Below are positions 1-8,767 of a DNA stretch of 64,000 bases, in pieces. The stretch's first letter is position 1. Each line of letters starts with the position of its first letter. This stretch comes from Bacillota bacterium (GTDB lineage Bacteria; Bacillota; Clostridia; Lachnospirales; Lachnospiraceae). The notes beneath the pieces were generated by a model. The model was not told the origin of the DNA. It ran no database searches and saw nothing but the letters and a program-made list of their open reading frames with translations. Position numbers and translations under genes: made by a program. The stretch lies in contig JAEYFP010000022.1 of assembly GCA_023402845.1 (NCBI GenBank), forward strand, positions 62,001-126,000. Direction: 5' to 3'.

Positions 1-1
1 T

Positions 2-688
2 GAGGAGCAGCGGGAAACGGTGGTTGCGGCCCTTGTACATGATATCGGAAAGCTGAATATTCCTGAGCATCTGGGCGGCATTCGAGAGCTTACGCAGCAG
101 GATCAGCAGGACATCAAACGATATGAATTTGGGGGCATCCAACTTGCGGAGCAGGCATTTTTATCCATGCCGAATATCAAGCGGACGGTTATGCAGGCTT
201 ATAAGCAGTTGGATGCATTTCATACAAAGAAGGAGCTGGGCAGCGGAAAACTTGTGACGGGTGCCAAGCTCCTGATTGTTGCGGAAACTTATGATACGAT
301 GACTGCTATGAACAGTATTGATGAACCAAAGTCAGAAATTGCCACATTGAAATATTTGATGGCACATCCTGAAATCTTTGGAAAGGATGTTGTGGATGCG
401 TTGATTAAGAGCATTAACTTTTTGAGCAAGGGATGCAGCGTGGAGTTATCCAGCGGCCTGAAAGGGCTTGTACTGACAGAAAATGAGCAGGATATCCTAA
501 GGCCGGTTATTCTCTGTTTTTCCAACAATACAATCATTGATCTGCGTCAGACAATGCTCTACGCGGATCTGGAAATTGAAGATATCATGAAAACGCTTGA
601 TAACCGTTATGTGATAGACGTAAGTACTGCGGAACGGTTTAAAGAGGAGCAGAAAGGCAGGGAAACAGTGGATAAAAAAATAAAATGA
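2..688 (+). CDS. Degenerate HD-GYP-type protein (5' end cut by window)
   Basis: The reading frame is open from base 2, so the N-terminus lies upstream; the GTG at 20 is internal to an HD domain. HDIGK appears near the start, followed by the IPEHL stretch that normally follows it in HD-GYP phosphodiesterases. Where active members carry HHE and the GYP loop, this protein reads AYKQLDAFH and has no GYP; the late VADVYDA-type Asp is Glu (VAETYDT). The C-terminal part (LSSGLKGLVL, LRPVILCF, IDLRQ) resembles the usual tail of HD-GYP proteins. I infer a catalytically dead sensor or scaffold rather than an active c-di-GMP phosphodiesterase. The upstream half is not visible, so an N-terminal sensor domain is possible. 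Confidence 0.72.
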   Translation, partial: EEQRETVVAALVHDIGKLNIPEHLGGIRELTQQDQQDIKRYEFGGIQLAEQAFLSMPNIKRTVMQAYKQLDAFHTKKELGSGKLVTGAKLLIVAETYDTMTAMNSIDEPKSEIATLKYLMAHPEIFGKDVVDALIKSINFLSKGCSVELSSGLKGLVLTENEQDILRPVILCFSNNTIIDLRQTMLYADLEIEDIMKTLDNRYVIDVSTAERFKEEQKGRETVDKKIK

Positions 689-706
689 ACAAGAATCGGC
701 CGATAT
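681..706 (+). promoter_or_regulatory. Candidate sigma-28 (SigD/FliA) promoter before the adhesin gene
   Basis: TAAA (681-684), a 14-base spacer and GCCGATAT (699-706) match the sigma-D consensus TAAA-N15-GCCGATAT at every consensus base, with a spacer one base short. The -35 element overlaps the end of the HD-GYP-like gene. FliA itself is encoded at 43617-44384. The downstream gene is the LPKTG surface protein, about 210 bases away. Function is inferred. Confidence 0.5.
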
Positions 707-713
707 GAGAAAG

Positions 714-728
714 ATTTGTTCGACAAAT
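714..728. promoter_or_regulatory. Inverted repeat containing a perfect Spo0A-box match
   Basis: ATTTGT-TCG-ACAAAT is a perfect 6-bp inverted repeat. Within it, TTCGACAA at 719-726 is the reverse complement of the Spo0A-box consensus TTGTCGAA. It lies just after the predicted sigma-28 start site and upstream of the -10-like TATAAT at 799-804. Regulation by Spo0A is inferred from the motif only. Confidence 0.4.
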
Positions 729-798
729 GCGATGCGGAGTGACAATAACCCGAAAAACATGTATAAAACCAGTTGATATGTACCAGTTTAAATGCTAG

Positions 799-830
799 TA
801 TAATTTCAAATATTCGACGAATTTCGACGA
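799..830 (+). promoter_or_regulatory. TATAAT -10 element followed by two tandem 10-bp Spo0A-like boxes
   Basis: TATAAT at 799-804 looks like a -10 element, but no good -35 sits at the right distance (TTGATA is 20 bases upstream). It is followed by two head-to-tail copies of TTCGACGA (813-820 and 823-830), one helical turn apart. Each is one mismatch from the reverse complement of the Spo0A box. Placed over the expected start site, they could act as an operator for the adhesin gene. Confidence 0.38.
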
Positions 831-921
831 TGTTTAATATATGAAGAGAGGACTGCAATGTTACTGTCAGAGAAGAAGGGCTTTGACAATACGATGGCTG
901 GTTGCAGAAAAGTAAAATTAC

Positions 922-3900
922 ATGTGGGGAACGGGCGGAACGAATTTCGCGGACAGCAGGGAAAGACTGCGAACAAGGGGAAACTATGTTTTAAAGCGTG
1001 GCGTCGCATTTATTTATGCGGGGCTTCTTTTAGTTACGGGAATTACCATGCTGAGTACAAAGAGCGTGCATGCGGACGAGGATTGGTCATCAAAAACTTC
1101 TGCGGAGGTAAAAATAGGAAGTGTAATAGTTGCAGCCGATACGGAAGTCGGTACGGCGGATACGCTTAATGTAAGTTATAAAGTATCCATCGAAGAGTTA
1201 AATATTCTTGCAAGCGATACGGACAGTTCAGCCGTATATGAGTTAGGCATTCTTGATTTAAAGCTTTCGGATAGTGCGCTGATATCGGCAATGAGCAGCG
1301 GAGGTATTAAAGTCCGGGCAGTACCGAATGATCCGGGCAGCACCCTGATCGGGACGGTGAATTATAATGATTCGACGAGAAAGCTTTCTTTTAGCTTTGA
1401 TCCAAGCCTGAAGGAAGATGCGGGTGAGGGAATCACGCTGGACGACCTTTACTTTAATTACACGGTTGCATTGAATGCCGCGGAGATTGGTGAAAGCGAA
1501 GAAGTTACTATAAAGTTTGCGGAGTCTTCGGAATCGTCAGTAAGGATTAAAATAAAGGAAAATCAGCCCGGCAAGCCAACGGTTCAGAAAACGGCAGGGA
1601 CATTTAATCCGGCAGCCAACACGATTGAATGGACGGTTACGATGACATCAAATGGACTGGGCTATGCAGATGGGATTGCAGTCTCGGATAATTTTTCAAC
1701 AGGACTGTCCTATAAGGTTGATGAGGGAATTGAGGTAGGCGGCACTGTGCCAATACCGGGCAGTGTTGGCGATATCCATGCAAGCTCAAATACGCTATCT
1801 TTTCAGTACATGCCTCCTGCTGATTTCGCTACAAAAGGGAAAACGGTTACCTTTACTTATCAAACGACCGTTGCAGATAATGTGCTCGTAGGAAACATGA
1901 GCGGTAATGGGGGAAATATCAGTACAGCGGTCAGCAATGAAGTCTCCATAAAGGATAAGGAGGATGCGGATGTGGGAACCGCCTCTGCCGATACAACGGT
2001 GGAGAAGGTTCTAGAGCCTTGGCTGGATAAGTCGGCCGGCAGTATTACTGTTGATTCAATATCGAATACAGCGACAATTCCATGGACGGTTGTCATCAAT
2101 TTGAATGGATTTTATGACCATATGGAGGAGATTTGGCTGCATGATGAGCTGGATTATCCGATGAATTATTCGGCGGGAAGTGTATCTTATGAACTGTCCG
2201 GAGACGGCGGGACGAAAATAAGCACGACACCGGCATTATCAGATTTTACTTTTTCATCAAGCAGCCAGACTTCTAAGGCAACGCTTGCGGGAGCAGACGG
2301 ATTCAATTTAAAAACAATAATCGCTGCGGCGATGGCAAGCGGGGGAATGACCACTCCTGAAAAACTTACGATTACCTATGATTCCGTAATAACAAACTAT
2401 ACGGAATACCTTAAAAAAAATCAGAGCACACCGGGGAACAAAGCATGGTTGAACTGGAAATGGAGGGATTATACAGGAATAGGAACAGGGAGTACCGCTG
2501 TGACCGGACCATCACTTACAAAAACCTCCAACGCCGTATCTACCATGATCAATAAAGGCGGTGTTTATGATCCGAAAACACACAGGATTACCTGGACGGT
2601 ATCCTTTAATCAGAATAGCACAACATTGACAGATGTTACAGTGAGGGATATTTTGTCTGAGGGGCACAGCTATGTGCCAAACAGCATAACGGTAACACAG
2701 GGGGCCTCAGTTGCAGTTACAGGTCCTGCCGTTTCCGTGAACGGAGATGCGCAGGAGGAAGCAGACAGGACAGTGCTGTTTACGGTCTCGCCAGATTCAA
2801 TTAACGAGCCTGTTGTTTTTACCTTTGAAACAGAATTGAATGCCAATCAGGTAACTTTCTATGCAGGGAATGCTACAAAAGAATATGAGAATACGGCATG
2901 TCTTTTTGCAGGTATGGAGGAGTATCACAGGGTCAGTTCGAAGGTGCCATGCAGCAGCGTTGTACTCGAAAAAACAGTGGGATCTTATGACTATGTGACA
3001 CATGAGTTTCCATGGACGATTACTGTTAACAAAAATAAGATGCCAATGAATGATATTATGGTGACGGATATCATCCGGAAAGGGACATCTCTTGTTGCAT
3101 CATTGCAATCCGGTGAGAGTGCTTTAGTATATTCGGTGTACGACGGTACCGGAAAGATCAGTGATACTAAAATCACAACAGCTAATGCAGGCGGGTTATA
3201 CTACAGTTATACAAATTCATCCGATACGGCTGATGGGACACTAAAGATTTATCTGCCGAATCTTTTACAGGGACAGTATGGGGTAATTCAATATAGTACG
3301 AAGGTAAATGTGGATTCCTCTGCGTTCGGCGGTCAATTCAAGAATGAAAATACAACTGTACAAATCAATAATAATGTACAGTTGGAAAATCATTATCCGG
3401 TCAGCAGTCTGCCGGAGGTTACGATAGACGGATCGGTACCGACTAAGGTAATATCAAAGTCCGGAACGGTTTTGGATGACTCGACAATTGCTTACGAAGT
3501 ACCAATTAATGTAAATCAGGCGGCACTTCCCTCGAATTTTGTTATTAGGGATACGCTGTCGGCATGGATGTCCTATGCTTCTTCCACCGTTGAGATTGTT
3601 GCAGGCAGTGTAAACAGTTCAACAGGAGCGATGACGGCAACAGGTAATAAACTTATTGCAGGAACTGATTATAAAATTGTTTTTGCAACGGATGCAAACG
3701 GTAATGCGCAGATGACTGTTACTCTATTGAAGCCGACGAATAAACCGCTTTTGCTGAAGTATTGGGTTGCAGTCGATACATACAATCAGGTGGGAGCATA
3801 TACGAACCATGTGGTGGTGGGAACAGGCAATACGCCTGCAACGGGAGATGCTGCGATACAAAGAGGTCAGATCGTTGGATTCAGCGGATCAGCAGGGCTT

Positions 3901-4983
3901 CGGGGCGGTACCTGGCTGGAAATTAAAAAGCAGGATGCGGATCATGCGGATACTTATTTGGGCGATGCCGAATTTGAATTATACGAGTCTGATGGCAGAA
4001 CATATGTAGCAAGCGGCAGGACAAATGGTGCAGGAACTGTAAAATTTTATGCCCTAAAAGCGAATACAAATTATATTTTACGGGAGATTGAGGCACCTGC
4101 CGGTTATAAGCTGAATTCGTCGGACATTCCTGTCCGGACAGGTGCATCCGGAGCGGCAGTTTTTACGGTTCCTAATAAAATAAAAACAGGAGTTCTGCGC
4201 TTTCAGAAAACAGATAGTTCTTTCCATGCGCTAGCGGGGGCGACGTTTGGTATTTGGAAGGTTGCAGATGAAAATGCCTCACTTCCGTCAACGGAACCGG
4301 ATGAAAAAGTGAAGAGCGGTTCAGATGGTTCGGTCGTGTTTGAAGGACTGGTAAGTACTTCCGGAGTTTCCTATTATAAGATTGCGGAAATCAGCCCTCC
4401 AAATGGTTATAAAAAAACGGATCATAGTTATACGTGTGTGATTGCAGCAGATGGGTCTGTTACCCGCTTTTATCTGGACGGTGATCTTTCTATGACGCTT
4501 GTGGAGAGAGTGGTTAATACAAGACTGCCATTCACTTCGAAGCCTCAGGTACCGAGTGAACCGTCAAATCCGAGTAATCCAAGTAATTCGGGCAATCCAG
4601 GCAATCCAGGTAGTCCGGCAACACCAATAATTCCGGTAACTCCGATAATTCCGGTTACACCGGATGATGTGACGAAGAAAATAGAGGAGCTTCTGAAAAC
4701 ATCAGATTCTCCGTTGAAGGAGGAGTCTGTTAAAATGCTTCGCACGACGGTCGTCAACCTGCTGAATTCTGACCCGCATTATTTTGATCATGTATCGGAT
4801 GATTTGAAGGATATTATTGATAATCTTGTGGTAAACGGTGTGCTGGGCAGAAGGCGGGCGCTTCCAAAGACGGGGGGCCTGGCAGGTTCCGCAGGATTGT
4901 TTATGCTCGGGGTATTGACGGTCGGCGGTGGCATCTATCTGAAAAAAAAGGGAAAGAGCTGCGATGAGGAGAAGACGAGATGA
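922..4983 (+). CDS. LPKTG-anchored multidomain surface adhesin/pilin-like protein
   Basis: A 1353-residue exported, sortase-anchored protein. Residues 25-44 form a hydrophobic signal segment with likely cleavage after VHA (about 51). Five Ig-like repeats carry a recurring IxWTVxxNxN core near residues 228, 381, 554, 694 and 854 (DUF11/isopeptide-type folds). Two SpaA/Cna-B-type domains follow (about 998-1085 and 1090-1200); the first has the E-box LREIEAPAGY. A Pro/Asn/Gly-rich stretch (1208-1248), an unusual charged helical segment (about 1250-1312) and LPKTG at 1314-1318, a membrane helix and a KKK tail complete it. The SD before ATG 922 is weak. A better SD precedes an ATG at 858 in another frame. 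The next gene, a sortase, overlaps it by 20 bases and is probably its dedicated transpeptidase. Ligand unknown. Confidence 0.88.
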   Translation: MWGTGGTNFADSRERLRTRGNYVLKRGVAFIYAGLLLVTGITMLSTKSVHADEDWSSKTSAEVKIGSVIVAADTEVGTADTLNVSYKVSIEELNILASDTDSSAVYELGILDLKLSDSALISAMSSGGIKVRAVPNDPGSTLIGTVNYNDSTRKLSFSFDPSLKEDAGEGITLDDLYFNYTVALNAAEIGESEEVTIKFAESSESSVRIKIKENQPGKPTVQKTAGTFNPAANTIEWTVTMTSNGLGYADGIAVSDNFSTGLSYKVDEGIEVGGTVPIPGSVGDIHASSNTLSFQYMPPADFATKGKTVTFTYQTTVADNVLVGNMSGNGGNISTAVSNEVSIKDKEDADVGTASADTTVEKVLEPWLDKSAGSITVDSISNTATIPWTVVINLNGFYDHMEEIWLHDELDYPMNYSAGSVSYELSGDGGTKISTTPALSDFTFSSSSQTSKATLAGADGFNLKTIIAAAMASGGMTTPEKLTITYDSVITNYTEYLKKNQSTPGNKAWLNWKWRDYTGIGTGSTAVTGPSLTKTSNAVSTMINKGGVYDPKTHRITWTVSFNQNSTTLTDVTVRDILSEGHSYVPNSITVTQGASVAVTGPAVSVNGDAQEEADRTVLFTVSPDSINEPVVFTFETELNANQVTFYAGNATKEYENTACLFAGMEEYHRVSSKVPCSSVVLEKTVGSYDYVTHEFPWTITVNKNKMPMNDIMVTDIIRKGTSLVASLQSGESALVYSVYDGTGKISDTKITTANAGGLYYSYTNSSDTADGTLKIYLPNLLQGQYGVIQYSTKVNVDSSAFGGQFKNENTTVQINNNVQLENHYPVSSLPEVTIDGSVPTKVISKSGTVLDDSTIAYEVPINVNQAALPSNFVIRDTLSAWMSYASSTVEIVAGSVNSSTGAMTATGNKLIAGTDYKIVFATDANGNAQMTVTLLKPTNKPLLLKYWVAVDTYNQVGAYTNHVVVGTGNTPATGDAAIQRGQIVGFSGSAGLRGGTWLEIKKQDADHADTYLGDAEFELYESDGRTYVASGRTNGAGTVKFYALKANTNYILREIEAPAGYKLNSSDIPVRTGASGAAVFTVPNKIKTGVLRFQKTDSSFHALAGATFGIWKVADENASLPSTEPDEKVKSGSDGSVVFEGLVSTSGVSYYKIAEISPPNGYKKTDHSYTCVIAADGSVTRFYLDGDLSMTLVERVVNTRLPFTSKPQVPSEPSNPSNPSNSGNPGNPGSPATPIIPVTPIIPVTPDDVTKKIEELLKTSDSPLKEESVKMLRTTVVNLLNSDPHYFDHVSDDLKDIIDNLVVNGVLGRRRALPKTGGLAGSAGLFMLGVLTVGGGIYLKKKGKSCDEEKTR

Positions 4984-5614
4984 GATAAATTTTTATAGAC
5001 GGCTGGCAGGCCATTTGCTAATTGCGGCAGGGTCGCTGTTAATTGCTGCGGTTGTAGCGATCAATGCTGCGGACTTTGTGAGGAGCCGCAGTGCAGTAAC
5101 AGAATTTAATGAAGCAAAGCAGCATACGATCACAATGAAGGAGGATCTTGATGACGAAGGGATATCGGAATCGAAAATATCGTTAATTCCAGTCGAAGAA
5201 GAGGAGAAACTTGATCTGCCGGCGGTGCTCGGTGTGTTGCGTATTCCAAAGATAGAGCTGGAGGAGGCCATAAGAGAAGGTTCTGCCGCCAGTGTTATTA
5301 GCAGCGCGCTCGGACATCTGGGAGATACCGCACTGCCGGGCCAACAGGGGAACTGTGCGATTGCGGGCCATAGAAATTATGTATTCGGCCGTTTTTTTAA
5401 TCGCTTAAATGAAATTGTGCCGGGAGATACAATTGAAATAGAGACGCTTGAGACAGCTTATCACTACACAGTGACGGAATGTTTTATCGTCGAGCCGGAA
5501 GATATTTCTGTGCTGGAGCAGATGGATGGCCAAAACCTGACGCTGATCACCTGTACACCGCTCTTTATAGGGAGTCACCGTCTCATTATACGAGCTATTC
5601 GAGACGGTGACTGA
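4964..5614 (+). CDS. Sortase, probably class D-like
   Basis: A membrane-anchored cysteine transpeptidase that would cut the LPKTG signal of the preceding protein and join it to the wall or to another subunit. One N-terminal membrane helix (about residues 15-36) precedes a sortase beta-barrel. The catalytic triad is visible as H136 (IAGHRNYVFG), C197 (TLITCTP) and R206 (GSHRLI). The ATG lies inside the 3' end of the adhesin gene, implying translational coupling. Length (216 aa) is usual for the family. The compact domain and TLITC signature suggest class D or a related accessory sortase rather than a housekeeping class A enzyme; class is inferred. Confidence 0.9.
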   Translation: MRRRRDEINFYRRLAGHLLIAAGSLLIAAVVAINAADFVRSRSAVTEFNEAKQHTITMKEDLDDEGISESKISLIPVEEEEKLDLPAVLGVLRIPKIELEEAIREGSAASVISSALGHLGDTALPGQQGNCAIAGHRNYVFGRFFNRLNEIVPGDTIEIETLETAYHYTVTECFIVEPEDISVLEQMDGQNLTLITCTPLFIGSHRLIIRAIRDGD

Positions 5615-5654
5615 GCAGCGGGGATAAATAACTGTCGGTTGAGGGATCAAAATT

Positions 5655-6749
5655 TTACTGCCGTTTCTTATTTTTGTATTCCATTGCGGCAGGGTCTATC
5701 ATGTCGTAGACTCGGTACCATTCCTTTGTTTCCGTATTTTTTGCGGTCTCCGAACGGTTTTTATATAAAAATTTCGTCAGGTTATAGCAATCTATCCAGA
5801 TTTCGTTATTTCCTTCTTTTTGTGATTCATCAAAAATAAGCTGTAAGCCCCAGTGAAGGTGTGTGATTTTGATGTTATTTACATTTTCTTCTGTGCTGTA
5901 GCCCGTGTGGCCCATATAACCGATAACCTGGCCGGCCGTAACGATACTTCCTTCCTCCAACTCCTTACAATAGGGAAAGTTTTGCCGCAGATGGGCATAG
6001 TAATAATATCGCTTTTTATCGAAGCTTCTGATTCCCATCCGCCATCCGCCATATTGGTTCCAGCCGATGATTTCCACATAACCGGATTCTATCGCGATAA
6101 TCGGTGTTCCTGTCTGTCCCATCATATCATGACCCAGGTGAGGTCTTGAGTAGCCGTAGCTTCTGGAAGTCCCAAAGTCGTCATAGTCGCTGTATTCGAA
6201 GCCCTTGGCAATCGGGGAAAAGGCTTTTAGACCATAACAACGCTGCCATTGTACTTTCCCGTCTTCATTTTCCTTCTGTATTTTGTATTCCCCGACAAGA
6301 CCGTTCAGCACGGCGGTGTACGCTTCCAGGTAATAGGAATAGTATTCCATATCCTTTGTCAGTTCGTTCATTGTTGTTTCTTTGCTTCTTATTTTCTCCG
6401 CTGTTTTTGCTATTTCCGACACGCTGTCCGAAGGAAACTTGCCTCCGTGCTTTGTGCCGGCATAAGCCAGCAGTTCTATCCAGTTCACATGAGGTACGGA
6501 TGGGTCTGAAAGCGCTTCCTGATAAGTATCCACATCCCACTTGTAAGCCTCACACAAGGCCTCGTATGATATATTGAAATCAACCCATTTAATGTAGCTT
6601 TTTTCCGCAAATACTGCTACTTCTATCGCTTGCTTTTCGGCTTCGGAACTCTTGTTTATGATAAGTCCGGTCACCCAGATACTGCCGAGGCAGAAAAAGA
6701 GAATAGCCTCTATGACCACCGCTCTTTTTACTATTGTGAGATATTGCAT
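5655..6749 (-). CDS. Membrane-anchored M23 (LytM-type) peptidase
   Basis: A predicted zinc metallopeptidase of family M23 acting on peptidoglycan cross-links. An N-terminal membrane helix is followed by about 130 residues of helical, lysozyme-like or linker sequence and then the M23 domain. The zinc/catalytic motifs are visible: H204-x-x-H-D (HLGHD), the YYYAHL strand, and H297-x-H299 (HLHWG). Numbering uses ATG 6749, preceded by GGAAGG 12 bases upstream; a TTG at 6821 would add 24 residues but has a poor SD. It converges on the sortase gene with a 40-base gap and no clear terminator. Domain order recalls forespore or wall-remodelling peptidases, but the exact role is unknown. Confidence 0.8.
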   Translation of the reverse strand: MQYLTIVKRAVVIEAILFFCLGSIWVTGLIINKSSEAEKQAIEVAVFAEKSYIKWVDFNISYEALCEAYKWDVDTYQEALSDPSVPHVNWIELLAYAGTKHGGKFPSDSVSEIAKTAEKIRSKETTMNELTKDMEYYSYYLEAYTAVLNGLVGEYKIQKENEDGKVQWQRCYGLKAFSPIAKGFEYSDYDDFGTSRSYGYSRPHLGHDMMGQTGTPIIAIESGYVEIIGWNQYGGWRMGIRSFDKKRYYYYAHLRQNFPYCKELEEGSIVTAGQVIGYMGHTGYSTEENVNNIKITHLHWGLQLIFDESQKEGNNEIWIDCYNLTKFLYKNRSETAKNTETKEWYRVYDMIDPAAMEYKNKKRQ

Positions 6750-6821
6750 AGGGATGATATGCCTTCCGTCTGTTGCCTTCATAGCAATATATGAAAATAT
6801 TTGGTTACATATGCGGCGCAA

Positions 6822-7195
6822 TGACCTTTTGGAGCTTATTCCTGCTCATTCCGTTCTTAGCAGCACCTGATTCCTGCATATAAATTCGTTCCGCAAAACA
6901 GAAAGAATGCTTTACAAATCATTCAAGATACCGTATGATAAATATTACAAATGCAGTGTTACAATCAAATTAAAATCAGATCCGAGAACAAATTCAAAAC
7001 ACAGACAGATTCTTTGTCATAAAATCTCACAAAAATCCATGGCCCAGTACAAGAGCATTTTGATTTGAAACCCCAATGAATATTCAAGTATATCCGCTTG
7101 AGTTCTGCTAAAAAATGAAGAATGAAGGCGGAAATTATGAAATAAAAAAAGCCTGCGGAAAACAAAAATTTTATTAACAGCATAAAGGAGGTTCT
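6822..7195. other. Divergent intergenic region between the M23 gene and comM
   Basis: About 370 AT-rich bases between divergently transcribed genes. A possible SigA promoter for comM is TTGAAA (7065-7070), 18 bases, TATATC (7089-7094). The SD AAAGGAGG sits just before the comM ATG. No RNA element or convincing small gene was recognised; a hydrophobic 72-codon minus-strand frame at 6965-7183 lacks supporting signals. Confidence 0.4.
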
Positions 7196-8725
7196 ATGTT
7201 TAGCAGTGTATTGTCAGGAGGCGTACATGGTATTGATTGCTATCTTGTTTGCGTGGAAGCGGATATAGCAGAAGGGATGCCAATGTTTGAGCTGGTTGGT
7301 TATTTGGGAAGCGAGGTCAGGGAGGCGAGGGAGCGGGTGCGTACCGCACTCAGAAATGCAGGATTTCTTATGCCGGTCAAACGGGTGACCGTAAATTTGT
7401 CACCCGCCAATATCAAAAAAAGAGGAACCGGATTTGATCTTCCGGTTGCCGTCAGCATTTTGATTGCTATGGAAAAAATAAAGGAACAGAGCGTAGCGGA
7501 CACGGTCATTGCGGGAGAACTGCTTTTGAGTGGAAAAGTAAGCGGAATCAGAGGGATTTTGCCGATCGTACTGGCTGCTAAAAAGGCGGGGTATAGGCGC
7601 TGCATTATTCCGAAGGACAATGCGGGGGAGGGCTCTGTTGTGGACGGGATAGAGATTGTCGCGGTAGAAAGTCTTATGCAGTTGGCTGATTATTTAAGGG
7701 GAACCCGTGCAATTGTGCAGGAACCGTCTCTCGGAAATAAGCTGCTTGGGTTAAAGGTCGGATATGGGTGTGATTTGGAAGATGTACAAGGTCAACGATT
7801 TGTAAAACGAGGGTTGGAAATTGCGGCCGCAGGGATGCACAATGTGCTCATGCTTGGGCCGCCGGGAGCCGGGAAAACAATGCTGGCAAGATGTATTCCG
7901 ACAATTCTTCCGCCCCTCTCTATGGAAGAGTGTTTGGAGGTGTCGGCAATTTACAGCGTGGCGGGCAGGCTTGGCGGTTCGAATACTTTGATTACAGAGC
8001 GACCGTTTGTCAATCCGCATCATACGGCCACTGATAAGGCACTTACCGGGGGTGGTGTCAATCTGCATCCGGGAAGCATTTCATTGGCACACCGCGGGGT
8101 GCTGTTTTTGGATGAAATGCCCGAATTTTCAAAAACTGCGTTGGAGGTGCTGCGCCAACCTTTGGAGGATAAATGCATTCACATTACGAGGAGCAGCGGA
8201 AGCTGTACCTACCCGGCAGACTTTATGCTCGTAGGTACGCTGAATCCATGCCCCTGCGGCGCTTATCCGGATTTGGCAAAGTGCACCTGCTCGGAAGCGG
8301 AAAGAAGGCGCTATATCGGTAAACTATCCAAGCCGCTGTTAGACCGCATGGATATTTGTATGGAGGTTCCGCAGATAAAATTTCAGGAGTTGATGAAAAA
8401 ACAGGAATCGGAAAGCTCTGAAACCGTTAGGGAGCGTGTTATAAAAGCCCAAAAAATTCAGGAAGCCCGTTTGTCGGATATTGCAAATAATTTGTTTTTT
8501 AACTCTCAAATGCGGGACAAGGAAATGAAAGTATATTGTTCGCTGAAGGAATCCGGCAAAAAACTGATGGAGCAAGCTTTTCGCAGGCTAAACTTAAGCG
8601 CACGGGCCTATTACCGAATCCTTAAGGTTGCCCGGACAATTGCGGATCTGGATCATGCCGGACAGATCGATGAATATCATTTAACGGAAGCCATTCATTT
8701 CAAGTTTCACATAGATGATTTCTGA
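7196..8725 (+). CDS. comM: YifB/ComM family Mg-chelatase-like AAA+ ATPase
   Basis: ComM-family proteins are hexameric helicases that extend heteroduplex during integration of transforming DNA in naturally competent bacteria. The N-terminal domain (about 1-170, start MFSSVLSGGVHGIDCYLV) is the S5/Lon-like fold. Walker A is GPPGAGKTML at about residue 222, Walker B is LFLDEMPEF, and the C-terminal Mg-chelatase domain (LSARAYYRILKVARTIADL) is intact. At 509 aa it has full family length. AAAGGAGG precedes ATG 7196. It is followed after 42 bases by dprA, the usual ComM-DprA pairing, then topA, suggesting one DNA-processing operon. Confidence 0.93.
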   Translation: MFSSVLSGGVHGIDCYLVCVEADIAEGMPMFELVGYLGSEVREARERVRTALRNAGFLMPVKRVTVNLSPANIKKRGTGFDLPVAVSILIAMEKIKEQSVADTVIAGELLLSGKVSGIRGILPIVLAAKKAGYRRCIIPKDNAGEGSVVDGIEIVAVESLMQLADYLRGTRAIVQEPSLGNKLLGLKVGYGCDLEDVQGQRFVKRGLEIAAAGMHNVLMLGPPGAGKTMLARCIPTILPPLSMEECLEVSAIYSVAGRLGGSNTLITERPFVNPHHTATDKALTGGGVNLHPGSISLAHRGVLFLDEMPEFSKTALEVLRQPLEDKCIHITRSSGSCTYPADFMLVGTLNPCPCGAYPDLAKCTCSEAERRRYIGKLSKPLLDRMDICMEVPQIKFQELMKKQESESSETVRERVIKAQKIQEARLSDIANNLFFNSQMRDKEMKVYCSLKESGKKLMEQAFRRLNLSARAYYRILKVARTIADLDHAGQIDEYHLTEAIHFKFHIDDF

Positions 8726-8767
8726 TAATAGTTTAATAGAAAAGCAGAAAATACAGAAAGGACTAAG

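Noticed and set aside
689..921. c-di-GMP riboswitch (GEMM) before the adhesin gene
   Set aside because: The characteristic conserved segments of the GEMM core are absent; only short protein-binding-type repeats are seen.
6965..7183. 72-codon hydrophobic minus-strand frame between the M23 gene and comM
   Set aside because: No SD, no recognisable domain, AT-rich DNA that yields hydrophobic codons by chance; it also overlaps the likely comM promoter.
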